This document shows, in pieces, positions 12,901 to 24,012 of a stretch of 64,000 bases of DNA. A program made the translations under genes and the position numbers. Numbering within the stretch: position 1 is the first letter of the stretch; each line of letters starts with the position of its first letter. Source of the DNA: Buxus sempervirens (Eukaryota > Streptophyta > Magnoliopsida > Buxales > Buxaceae); contig OX387190.1 of assembly GCA_947561395.2 (NCBI GenBank), forward strand, positions 19,586,858 to 19,650,857, given 5' to 3'. The notes below the pieces were generated by a model. That model saw only the letters and a list, made by a program, of their open reading frames with translations, was not told the DNA's origin and made no database searches.

Positions 12901-14142
12901 GTAGAACAAAATATTAGGATCCTTTTGAATAAATTTCCATCACTCTTAAGAAACAACTAGCAGGACAGAATGATCTTTCTGTCTTTCAGGGTACTGTAAC
13001 TGTAAGAGACAAAGTCAACCATGGGAAAACATGGTCATCAAGATGAGGTATGATGAGTTTACAATTGCAAAATAAATATTCAATCAACAGAAATAAAATA
13101 AAAGAGTACCAAATAAAGCAATTCAACTAGTATCAAGCACTATACCAGTCTCTGCGCAATGGATCCTCTGAAGATTATCCGTGAAAAGAAAAACTCACTG
13201 ATTACCTCTTCCAAAAAAAGCACTTCAACTATTAACAAGCACTATACCAGTCTGTGCACCATGGATCCTCTAAAGATTATCCTTGAAAAGAAGAACTCAC
13301 TGATTACCTCTTCCAAAGTCTTTGACCAAAGTGACTTGTTCTTTAAACTTTGTACATGCTTCCGTTGGCTTTTTAACTCTGCCCTTAAGATTTTGAGGCT
13401 ACCTCCTACACAACAGAGAGACAGACCAATTAAATGATCACAGCTGTAATGAGAATGTTGAATGTAACAAAGTAATAAAACATATGCACAGCATATTCAG
13501 GGATATTTTCTGTTTACAAATAGCATAAGACAGCATTATTGTACATTCATGAACACAAGTAAGCTGATAATAACAAAAAGGAGCCACAAGTTTGGTAACA
13601 GCCAGAGAACAGCACACAAGCAGTAACAGATACCATTAGGTACAAAGTTTTTATCTTTCTGCATCATCTTTACTTCATTATTTGCCACTGTTGACAACAA
13701 TAAATGATTTCTACAATGTTTTGAATTTTTGCTTCACGTAATCTTGTGATACTAATTTAAAAGGAAGCATCCAACAAAATCAAGGAATGGACAACCTTAA
13801 ATTCTTAATGGCTAATGCTAGATATTTATGGAAGTTTTGAAATGAGATTCTTGTTAAACTTTTGTGACATGGTGATAGAAATACAAGCATTGAAAGGGTA
13901 GATTTTGTATTTTCTCCACTAACATGGGTATGAGCAAAATAGTAAGAAGGGTATACGTAATACTCCAACTGCTGACTGCATTCCTCTTTCTGAAGCAAAT
14001 CATGCATCATCAAGTGGCCTTTTGAGAACACAATTCCAAGCTACCATTCAAGTTTAGCATGGTCTCATGTAGATCGGCATTTTTTCCCAATGGAGATCTA
14101 ACGATATACCTTCTCCTTCGCCTCTAGGAGACAACTTTTCTT

Positions 14143-14195
<53 letters not shown>

Positions 14196-17100
14196 AAACC
14201 CCGCCTCTCTCTCCTTTTCATAAGCAAACAATAATTTCTGAATTTTTTTTCTGTCTAACGTACTTTTCATGCATAGGTCTGATTGAGTTTGCACATTATA
14301 TATCCCCATTATTTTCATACCATTCATTTATTTTTCAAGGAGAAAAGGCAAAAATGTATCTCCACTTTTCATTTCCACCATACTTGTCCATTGTCTAGGC
14401 AGCATTTGGATGCAGCCCTAGTGTCCATAGTGTCAAAAAAGGGAAAAACCAAAACAAAAAAACAAACAAACAAACAGCCCTGCTGAAAGTCATTAAACAA
14501 CCAAATTGTTAGAAGAAGAGTTTTATAATGGCATTGCAAGGGCAGATCACCTCTTTGATCAGCATTTGAGTTTTCATCTTCTTGAATCCTACGCCGATAA
14601 TCTTGTTCAAATCTGTCCAAGACATGCAACCCATGGTAGAATTCCTGTGACCAAAGGTATAGCAACATTTCACTCCATTTAAGTTGTGAAATAATACACA
14701 CACACAAGGTTACATAAATTCCCATTGAGAAAACAAATACAGAAAGCAAACTTAACTACACAATTAGCATTAAAAACACAAACATTTCATTTCAAGGAAT
14801 GAAAATAATGGACTCAATTTTGAGGATCCCAAGTTCTAGCAAGATTGAAGAGAACAAAGACAAAAGGAAAAAATAAATAAATAAAAAGAAAAAAAAATAA
14901 GGTGGTCCAATTTAAAAAATTATCTGGAGAGTTAACTTAAAGGTCTTTATTCTAGGAACTGAACTAAAAAGTCGATACAAAAGAGGTACCTCATAGAAAA
15001 AGGGAGTACAGAGAAAAAGAAAAAAGGTGGGTGGTTGTCTGCTTTTACCAATATTTACTAATCCAAGAAATCATCAAAACTGAAATATAACAGGTTTGAA
15101 ACTTTGAATTTGACTTTATCTCCCAAAAATATGAGAATGGGCATAAAAAAATAATAGAGCAGGAGATCTCAAGCCAAAAGGAATTTAAGTTGAGATAGGA
15201 ACCCTTGGTCTGAATTTGCATTCATTGCTTTCATTCTCCCCGGACCCGCACAGTGGCAGGAGCCTCATCCATTGGGCTAGCCCTTTTTTGCTTTCATTCT
15301 CCAAACAAGGGAGGTGATGAAAACATTGGGCCTAAATGTTGATGCTATACCTCCCTTTCAGCACAAAGTATTTTTTAATTATTCAGCACATTAAATCATA
15401 TAACAGTCATTAAATCGAAAGAAACACAAATAATAATAACAGAATAAAAATTCCATCAATAAATATTTCTATCATTATGAACACTTAATATAAATATAAA
15501 TTCTTTTAGCTTTCATGAAAGCATTTACCTGCAGAGTCATAAAACAATTGCGGCTATGTTTAATTTTAATGTGAGTCTATTAATTAAATCCATGAATGGA
15601 CAGACAGTGATTAAAAAATAACTATTTGATTTTATTCTTAGATATTTAGACTAGGATCAAGATGCGCCGCCCCTCCCTCCCTCCTCTCTCCCACCCCAAA
15701 AAAATAAATAAATAAATTGTTTGACAGTATATATGCCTTGTTTGTTTTTCATGTTATTCCTCAAGTTACAAACAGAATTTCGAGACCTGTGGTGGATCAA
15801 AAGGCTGAACCATTTGGACCCTTTTGTTGCCTTCAATGGTGGTTTGAGTGAACTACTGAAACAATATTAAAAATTTTCTTTTGGAAACAAGAAGCCCTTT
15901 GATTTGTTGGAAACAAGTTTAAACTGAACAGGACAAGATACTGAGGCCAGTAATAATCTCTCAAGAAGTTCATTTTTTTAACCATTTTGATTAAACACTT
16001 GTCAAAGAAATGATTTCGTTTCCTTTTGAAGAAAAATGAAGTTGTATTTTTCCCCCATTTGACTCATCTTTTTCTCCAATATATTTAATTATTTTGGTCT
16101 TTTATTTGATTCATAGTTGTTTGAGGTATTTCTTCAGGTGCGGTAGCCATTGCATTGCTTGAGGAGCCAACACTATTCTTTTTAATAGATTTCTTCATTA
16201 TGGTTTCTAGTTGGTGATAGGAATGATTTTTCAACCTTCATGTTGAACTTTTACCAACTAATTTTAGTTTCAAGGTTAAATATTAAACACTTTTAGGTTA
16301 TAAGAAGGGCTCTTAAAAATATTTAATTTTTTGCTAAATTACCTTGAGGAGATAAATTTTAGGACTTTGAGAGAAAATAATCGACCAGCTGACAGAATTT
16401 CAACGGAAAAAGTAGCACATTGCAAAGGTCAAAATTCATTATATGCAATGAGGAAATTCGGAATGTAACCTTGTAGACACCCCAAATTGCACCCCAATAT
16501 AAGAGATTAACTAAGAAGGGCTCCAAAGGTCTTATTTGAGCCTTGACATGTGTCAAACTTTCAAAAACATTCAAAATCAGTGCCAACCGCACTGTGTATG
16601 CGGTTTTTATAATCTCGGTTTCAACTGCAACCGCACAAACAGCACGGTTCAGGTCCTTGCTTGTTGCGCTGGCGGCCACGTGGCTTCGCGAAGCTTCGGC
16701 CGTTAAGCCGCGTGGACAGCACTCAATTAAAGCATAACTGAATTGAACCGCCCTGTATATACGGTTTGGTCAAATTTGTATTGAACCGCACTTTGAGTGA
16801 CGGTTCTGTAGCAACCGCACTGAGTATACGGTTTTGGCTGTTTCGAGGCTTTGCGAAATGGCTCGATCTCTGAGCCTTATTTACGCATATTACCTCTCTC
16901 TTAAAGACCTAAACTCCCTATTTCACCCTCCGAAACTTGCTGAATTACACCAATTCATGCCTTGGAGGAGAATTGGAATAATCTAGAAGGCCTTTTTGGC
17001 CTACCCTTGGGACTCTTCTACCCTTGACTTGGCCTATAAATAGAGAGGCCCTCCTCTTGCAAATGGCTGACAATTTGAAGCTTAGAAGCTCTGCAAGAAG

Positions 17101-20100
17101 AAGGAGAAGCTCTGCTGGATTGTCTACTGAAGGTTCAAAGCTACCAAGGTAAAGCCCTTTATATTTCCAGCTCCTTTTTTACATTTTGGAAATCTCTCAT
17201 CTTCTACCTTTCTGTAGTGTAAGGCCTTTGTGTTGTTTTGCAACCCCAAACCCCTTCTAAAGTACCTGGGAATCCTCTCTAGCCGTAAAACGTGAAGAGA
17301 GAGCCTGGGGAAAAGGAAGGTGGAATGGATCCTCTAGGTTTAGAACCTACAAGTGATGAAGAGCATGCTATGTGGTTATTTTGAACCTATGGATGTTTAT
17401 TTTCTGATGTTTTGCACTTGCTCATGGAGAAATACGTGGATCCTTGCTCTCAGTAGCAAAGGATTCCACCCTTCTCCTAGGGAGTGAATTTTCACTTGCT
17501 CACACACTTTCCACCATTTTTTATCAAAGAAGCTAGGTCTTGGATTTCCATGTTTAATACGGGAAATCTGAATCCATTGGCTTCAAAATGAATTTTAGAA
17601 CTTCATGAGAAGGTTTTTTTGTTGATTTTTGAGGTTTTGGTCGAATCCACATGCACACAAGCACTGGTTTCCATGTTTCCTCTTCAAAATCTTCAAAACA
17701 GGACAGATCTGTGGCCTGTCTTGGAAGACTTATAACTTCATCCTCCGGATGAATTTTTGAGTGATTCCAAAGACATGTGATAGATGGATGTGTCTACTTA
17801 ATATCTGGAAATTTTCGTCTACTTCCATGTAGCCAATTTTTGACACCATCTCTTCAAAGTTTGTAAGACAGTTCAGCCCAGATTGCTGAACTTGCCGCTT
17901 TGATGGTGCACTATTTGCTCAGTTTTAATCCGTTTCATGTGATTCCAGTTTCTGAGTTTTCCTTGGGAAGTCTATTTTCATTTCCAACTGGTTTCAACAG
18001 ATTTTGACCTGTTTTGTGTCTTGGGTGCTCAGTTGACTCAGAAGTGCTCGCTGGCATAGTCCAGAGCTCATCTGTGGTCTTCTAGGCCTGTTCAAGAGAG
18101 CACACAAGTCACATCCGGATAGAGATTGGTGTGAGGTTTTTTTCTTTGGAAAGATGGCGCTACATACTTCCTCCACACCAATTTTCATAGATTTGTATTG
18201 AGCCAAACTCCACGAATAGAGCTTTGAAAATGCCTACTTAACACTTTTTCTGAGTTATAACAGCAGATTTCATATGTGGATTTCTCTCTAGTTTTGAATC
18301 GGATCGAGCTGAACTTTTTACTGTATATTCTAATATATACCAGTTTTCAAATGGCTTTGGTTTCATTTGATTTAGATTTAAATTGAATGAGTTATGGTTT
18401 ATCAAAGCTTTCAAGCTCTTTTGACCGAATTTCTCCAGATTTGCCTTGGCTTGATTTTCTTCATTTTTACTTTGATTTCACTTCACTCATGAAGTTTTAG
18501 AAGTGATGAATCCACAAAGAGAGTCTAAACTCATTAGACTTCTCATGTGGAATGGTCACACACATTGTGCTTGTTAAGCACCTTTTTGTTTATTTTACTA
18601 GCAAACAATTTATAGCATAAGCAAGCATGTGGTAACCGTCTTAGACGGATGAGTGGGGGTGCCTAACACCTTCCCCCGCTCATAAATAATTCCCCGTACC
18701 CAATCTCTGGATTTTTCCTCATCTTAGAGCTACTTTGGCTCTATTTGACATCTATGAACCTTTTGGTGTCCATTCACACCCTAAGATGGATGGTGGCGAC
18801 TCTTTACATTTTATCGATCCCCGCGTGACGATAATCGGAAGTCATCCGAGATGACGAATCCATGTCTCACAAACCTCATCATAGGAAACCTAATTCAAAA
18901 CAGATCACAATGAACTATAACAGCAGGAGAAAAAACAAATAGTGAATGATGGAAAATCTAAAGAATAGTATCTTATTTCCAAGTTGGATGAAGAAGCCCA
19001 ATCAGTGACAAAAATAGAATAATAAAAGAACGTGTCAAATATTGACATGTATAAAGCGAGTAAATTGAGTTCTTTTTACATAAGCACTCTACTTGAGGAT
19101 AAAGGTTGGCATCGTTAGCATTAAGCAAGGTATCGCTATATCAAAAGCATAGGATTTTGATAACATAACAAAGTTGAATTTTATATAGAAGAAAAAATGA
19201 TATATAAAAATATATATATATATACGCGCGCGCTCACACACACATATAAGCTAGTTCCCGCCAAAATGGGGTCCATGACACGAATCTTGTCTCTCCATTC
19301 CATTGTACCAAAAATGATATCCTCAGTTAACTTCTGTTCGTGTTAAGTCTTGTTTTAAGAACTCCATCCATTTCTTTTTAGGTCTTCCTCTTGATCTCTC
19401 AAGCCCTTCAATATGCATCCTCTCACACCTCCTTACTAGTGCATCTCTTGGTCTCTGCTTTATATGTGCAAATCACCTTAACCTACTCTCCTCAATTTTA
19501 TCCCTAATGCATGCCTAACCACGTTTGAATATCTAAATTTCTTACTTTATATTTTCTAGTTTTGCCACATATCCATCTTAGCATCCTCATCACGATAAGA
19601 CTCAAATTTTGTACATGTTTCTTTCCTGCCCAACATTCCGTACCATACAACGTAGCTGGATGATCCCTCTAAACTCCTATTCCCCTTGTATATTTATAGA
19701 TAACAAATCATACAAGCAAAGAATGTTGGGTGAGTCAAAGATTTCTCTTCATCAAACCCAAGTCTAATATTTTTTTAAATTGTGTAAACTGTGGACACAG
19801 CACTTGGAGACTTGTGTTAAAGCTAAATCCTGCATTGTGAAGATACATTATTTAGCATTTATTATAATAGTATAGGGTGATACTCACAGCTGTATACTGA
19901 ACTAAAGTCATCAATTTCTGCATCGCCACTTCTGCTTCTTCTTTTAATTGCTTCTGAGGGGTAAGTTCTGTAGCCAGCCTGGAAATCAGTTTAGTGATCA
20001 TAAGATAAAAAAAAAACATGGGAAAGACAACCTAAGATTTTTAACACAGAATTCAAAGTACCTAAAACCCTGCTACATTACTTTTCAAAATAATTTATAA

Positions 20101-23100
20101 CACAGAATTCAAACTAGATAAAACCCTGCTACATTACTTCTCAAAATAACGGTCCAAGTTATGCCACTGAGGATCTTTACAACGATTTCCAAAACGAACC
20201 AATTCTCCAGAAAGGACTTTCAATTCTTCCCTGTAAGAGGGAAATAGTAAAATCGTCTTTCAGAAATGGATATGATCATGCATCCATAACCAAGCACACC
20301 CATTAATTAAGGTAGGCAAGACAGCATGTGTTATTTCAGTATCTACCTCTTGTCAGCAGCAGCAATCCTTAGAAGTTCATCCATGTCTCTTGATACTAAA
20401 TTTTGCACTCCTTCCGAATAAAGCACAACTTCTTTTAGGTGTCTTAAATTTTCCTTTGACAGAGATTTCATAAGACTGGCACCCTTGGCAATTGTGTTTG
20501 CAACCTCAAATGCAAAAATTTTGATTTTATTTCCTTGTTTTGTCACTCCAGAGACAAACTTACTGCTGAGGTTCAAATTTGTCATGCTACTCCCAAGTTT
20601 ATCTAGAACCTCTACAGCCTTTCCAAGCCCAGTGGTACCAGCTCTTCCCAAAAGTGAGACAACTTCTGAAACCTGTTACACCATAGTCGCTCATTAAAAT
20701 AATTTCAACAAAAGAGGAATAGTGTGTCATATTGTTTCCTAATAGAATGAATTCAAGAGGGAAAAGGTAGTAAATAAGAAGCAACCTTCTGACCTCATAT
20801 TGAAAGGTCAATGCCATTTAATTTCAAAAGGAAAAAGGAAGTTCAAATAGATTGGCAAGGAAAAAATTCAGTAAGCATTAGTAATTGTAAAGATAAAATC
20901 ACCAAACTTTTTGGATCACAAAATAGCATTGGACCAAGCAGTTTCTTCCATTGAGATAATCTCACTTCTCTTTTTCCTTTCTCTTAATAATTTTTTGCCA
21001 CTAAGCGCATTGAGAAACTTTAAGAAGTGAAATTACAATAGAGAAAGCCCAAGAGCATTGTTCAAATTTCAGAAGAAAGCCAAGAGCAAATGCAGAGTTA
21101 AAGATTACATGATTCAAGAAAGATAGGATCAATGACCATGCTTTTTGGGATCATAATTCTGTCACTTTTTATGCAGCAAGCTTTTTCTGTATCAAAAGGT
21201 GCCCAAATTCTGTGGTTTGATTCCATTATAAAGCTCTTTCGACTACCTGTCTAATGATCATTGTTTTGAATCTAGAATAAATCCCAAGATCTATTGAGAA
21301 TACAATAATTACCGTGGCTCAAGAAGCATGGAAACAAATAATCATGTGCTAGATTGGGATAAGGGGTTGTGATCCCTCCATCCCAAAATCTAGTTTATCA
21401 TACAAGTGCACCCAGATAACCTAGAAGGTGTGTTCCTTGAGACATTCAACAAAGCTACACTTCTAACTGCAGCTAGATTTCTCTAGATCAAAAGGTGTAA
21501 AAATTCCTTGGTTTTGGTCTTGTTCGAAACCTCATTGGGTTATCTAATTAAAAATCCCAACATTGTGACATGGAAACATAACATTAGCAAGTTATTACCA
21601 ATGCTGGAACAAGATGCTGGTCCACGGCAAGATTAGTAGTTAGATTAATTTTTTTTGAATACATGAAATTTTTTGTCATCTTGGTCATTTTAAGTCTAGA
21701 AAGGCTTTCTACTCATGGTGCAGGGTTCCATTTTTGTTCTAAAACGCATAGTATTTTTTGCTAATGCTTCGGAGAATTTCTACTTGAGTTACATTTATAT
21801 AGCAGTAGGTTGAAATTTGAATGATTTATTATTCTCTTCAAGAATCCTCTAGCCCAGTCTGTGCCACATATTATAGCATTGCTGAACGTTATTGATAGTG
21901 TTTCCTTTCCCTGCCGATATCTAGTTGAGTAGTGAATTAATTCTTTTTTGCTTCTGCAGCTGTTTGTACATTTGTCTGTAACAAGGAGAGCCAATTCCAC
22001 AGTGCTAAATTATAGGATAATGAGGCTCTGTTAAAGAAGAGACATAATAGGAAGATAGAGGAAATATTCTATGAGCTCTTTGCGAGTCCTAAGTATCTTA
22101 GACCACTCATGGGTCGTATACCTTGTTTAACAGGATATCACCTAAGTCTTATATATGGCCTAATAAAAACTGTCAATAAGGTGTGATGTCAACTTTTCAG
22201 GGAACTTGGTGATGTTGTCTGGACAGTACAAAATAGCATTTCGTTAGTATTGATATCTTCAATATATTTGGGAAAAAACAGAAGGATAGAATCTAATTAA
22301 AGTAGCTAGTAGTTACCCATCTAAAAGAAGCACAATTAACTCATAAAAAAAACATTATTTATTTCATTTTCTTTTCAATTTCCTACTTTATTAAGAGAAA
22401 AACTGGAAAGTTTCCTTCAGTAAAATACCAAAAAAAAGGCATGTGAAAATCAGTTTGAAAATCACAGATGGATCATGGTTTCAACCCCCTAGCACCATTC
22501 AACTAAGCTTTGTCAGGAAATTAGAGAATTTGGAACAGGATAACATTTCACACAAGGTGACAGAGTATTAACTGTGGTTAACAGTTTGATGGAAATTCAG
22601 CAGCATCAACTTACAAGACTAACCATGGTTTCAAGATTCAGCTGAAACTGAAAAACCCTTAACATTTTACAGAAGTCCATACTTCTTTATGTTCCAATTC
22701 TTCATTTTATCGTCCAACTAATATCCATATCTAATATATATCAGTTTTGGAAGACTCTGCAGCACAGAACAAATCTGACAGTTCAAATCGTGAGACTAGC
22801 GTACTCAATGTCATTATAAGTATCGTTGTTGAGGAATTTCAGCTCAAAGTTGGCTCAGACAGTAGTATTTTAAAATTATAGAAGCACACATGGTGCAGTG
22901 AGCTTCATTGAAGAATTATTTTCTATTGTTCCATGCCAATAGATGAAGAGTCACGGTCTTGCGAGCAAAATTAATGCTCTGATCATGGTGAAGGCATCAA
23001 GAAAAGAAAGAGGGAGAAAGAAAGAATTGAGAGAATCAATAAAGAGACAGAAACAGAATTTGACAGAAAGAATAACAAGGGGAAAAAGGGGTCCATAGAG

Positions 23101-24012
23101 TGAGATACCAAGAAAAGGGAGAGGAAGAGATTAGTTGAAAAAGGAAAACGAGAGTGAGGCTGAGAAGAAGAGTAGCAAAAGAGTATGAAGAGAGAAAGGA
23201 AAAGAGACATGATTGTGGGTAGGCGAGAAAAGGAAGAGTGTGCAAGAGGGAGAAAGTAAAAGACACATGATTGTAGGTAGTGGAGTAAGAAGCTGTCATC
23301 TAGAATTGAAGGAGCAAAGGACAGTGACAGAAATGAGAGAGTGTTCAAGTTTGTCAAGAACTGATTCCTACAACCATGTCCCTCCATATAGGGACTTAAG
23401 TTGAGGACAATTATACATGTACTTACATGTAAATAAAATTTACATCTGTGCACTTTATAAATACATAACAAGAAGAATGCCCCTCATGAATCATTCTCCC
23501 TATATCAGAAAAAACCTATCCATGAGTCCATGGTCAGACAAAGGCGATGAAGTTTGGAGTCCCATTACTCCATAGTCCCACAATTTCTCACAGATACCAG
23601 TGTTTCATGCAATTCATTTGGTCTTAAGGTATAAGGCATAAGAAAAAAACCATATCAAGTAGGATTATGCTTTAAAAGTTATCTAGATAGAGTATACCTT
23701 TGCAGCAGCCTCCTGGGTGGATTTAGTTGATTGAGATTTGTTTGACAGAACCCGAGAGATCCCATCATCAATGTCAATTTGATTGTTCCTATGTGCTGTA
23801 ATATTGGTCTGATGAAATGAAAAGGGCTTTTGTAATTGCTTCTCCATGCTTCCCTCGATCGATGTGGAAGTCTATATATTATGCATCTCTGATGGCAACC
23901 CCTGAGAATTACAAGCCATACCAGACTCATGACCAAAATAACTGTTGGCAGCTGACAAACTTCCACTGGGAGCATTATCAACAATGGTTCCCCTCGAAAA
24001 ATTCCCTCCCAT
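6954..24012 (-). CDS. PSI: PSK SIMULATOR (PSI) family protein, 12 coding exons, with an in-frame stop in exon 1
   Basis: PSI proteins are plant growth-promoting, nucleus-associated proteins related to phytosulfokine signalling. Coding exons: 24012-23698, 20672-20347, 20230-20138, 19978-19888, 14644-14551, 13405-13308, 12898-12829, 10505-10402, 8075-7959, 7796-7720, 7584-7540, 7452-6954. All junctions are GT-AG, phases close exactly, and the total is 1,929 nt (642 residues), near the family's usual length. Exon 2 carries the DUF3475 block (KIKIFAFEVANTIAKGASLM, then DMDELLRIAAADKR). Exons 8-10 carry DUF668 (HQRLGFAGLSLHYANI to VEMEKTLQWLV). The last exon has the HHADKVKTEAYILELVVWL motif. The N-terminus begins MGG, as in relatives, where it resembles a myristoylation site. 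Oddity: codon 47 is TAG (23874-23872), while the frame continues as normal on both sides. It is either a nonsense allele or a base error; re-start at Met56 would lose the MGG end. The paralogue (PSI1, 2 or 3) is not resolved. Confidence 0.88.
8076..10401. other. PSI intron 8, no gene seen
   Basis: AT-rich intron. Around 9430-9640 is a stretch with repeated CCC-containing phrases resembling one end of a Mutator-type MITE, but no partner arm is clear. Nothing else is recognised. Confidence 0.4.
11750..12450 (-). mobile_element. Degraded L1-type LINE fragment in PSI intron 7
   Basis: On the - strand, 12330-12230 reads AAWKIHHLSKGGRMTLVR. This matches the conserved segment after the reverse-transcriptase core of plant L1 elements (W-K-x-x-x-L-S-x-G-G-R-x-T-L). 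Upstream, around 12410-12340, pieces of the preceding L1 block are legible with stops. Downstream, coding character continues weakly to about 11750. It is an old, broken copy. Confidence 0.5.
13115..13318. repeat. 102-bp tandem duplication spanning the PSI exon 6 splice donor
   Basis: Two direct copies, about 13217-13318 and 13115-13216, have period 102 bp. Each contains TGGAAGAGGTAATCAGTGAG on the - strand, that is, the last bases of exon 6 and its donor site. The copy nearest the exon holds the donor that keeps the frame (GT at 13307-13306). The second donor is at 13205-13204. Using the second donor would add 102 nt (a multiple of three) but brings in a TAG. Confidence 0.8.
14144..14199. 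repeat. C38 homopolymer followed by (CA)n
   Basis: A run of 38 C from 14144 to 14181, followed by a short CA repeat. It lies in PSI intron 5. Because the gene is on the - strand, the pre-mRNA would carry a run of about 38 G. Confidence 0.9.
15226..15302 (+). mobile_element. 49-bp 5'-truncated SINE end with 14-bp target duplication
   Basis: The insert 15240-15288 resembles the 3' end of the plant Au SINE family: GGACCCGCAC, then GGAGCCTCATCCATTGGG, then a T run. It is bracketed by perfect 14-bp copies of TGCTTTCATTCTCC at 15226-15239 and 15289-15302. The Au family name rests on memory of its conserved end; the duplication is read directly. Confidence 0.7.
16472..18871. mobile_element. Solo LTR (2.4 kb) in PSI intron 4
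   Basis: It begins TGTAGACACCCC and ends TGTCTCACA, with TG...CA termini and a perfect 5-bp target duplication AACCT at 16467-16471 and 18872-18876. A promoter-like CTATAAATAGAG lies at about 17033. Near the 3' end is GGTGGCGACTC (about 18792), a phrase I associate with LTR ends of plant Ty3/gypsy elements. No internal coding region or second LTR is present. The simplest reading is a solo LTR left after recombination between two LTRs. Confidence 0.8.
16585..16833. repeat. Five imperfect AACCG...CGGTT palindromes near the LTR start
   Basis: Motifs of about 21 bp start at 16585, 16629, 16746, 16784 and 16813. Each opens with AACCG and closes with CGGTT around a variable centre such as CACTGTGTATG or CACTGAGTATA. 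They are spread over 250 bp at the 5' side of the solo LTR, upstream of its TATA-like box. Confidence 0.7.
19205..19680 (-). mobile_element. 3' end of an RTE-type LINE in PSI intron 4
   Basis: Read on the - strand from about 19670, the frame gives pieces such as GTECWAGKK, MRMLRWICGKTRK and, with stops, the RPRDAxxRRCE-like tail. This is the conserved C-terminus of plant RTE-clade reverse transcriptases. The element ends next to a compound microsatellite, (TA)n(CG)n(CA)n at 19207-19248, as RTE elements often do. Stops and shifts show it is dead. Confidence 0.6.
20043..20148. repeat. 56-bp tandem duplication spanning the PSI exon 3 splice donor
   Basis: Two direct copies, 20099-20148 and 20043-20098, share AACACAGAATTCAAA and ACCCTGCTACATTACTT. 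On the - strand each holds TTATTTTGA(G/A)AAGTAATG, that is, the last bases of exon 3 plus its GT donor. The exon-proximal copy gives the in-phase junction (GT at 20137-20136). Using the second donor would add 56 nt and an immediate stop. Confidence 0.8.
20673..23697. other. PSI intron 1, with a purine-rich block
   Basis: No gene is seen. From about 22994 to 23280 the + strand is strongly purine-rich (pyrimidine-rich in the PSI transcript), with a local duplication of ACATGATTGT(G/A)GGTAG. Confidence 0.45.

Noticed and set aside
22983..23471. Long - strand open frame of 162 codons
   Set aside because: It arises from the pyrimidine-rich composition (Leu/Ser/Phe runs) within an intron, not from coding selection.
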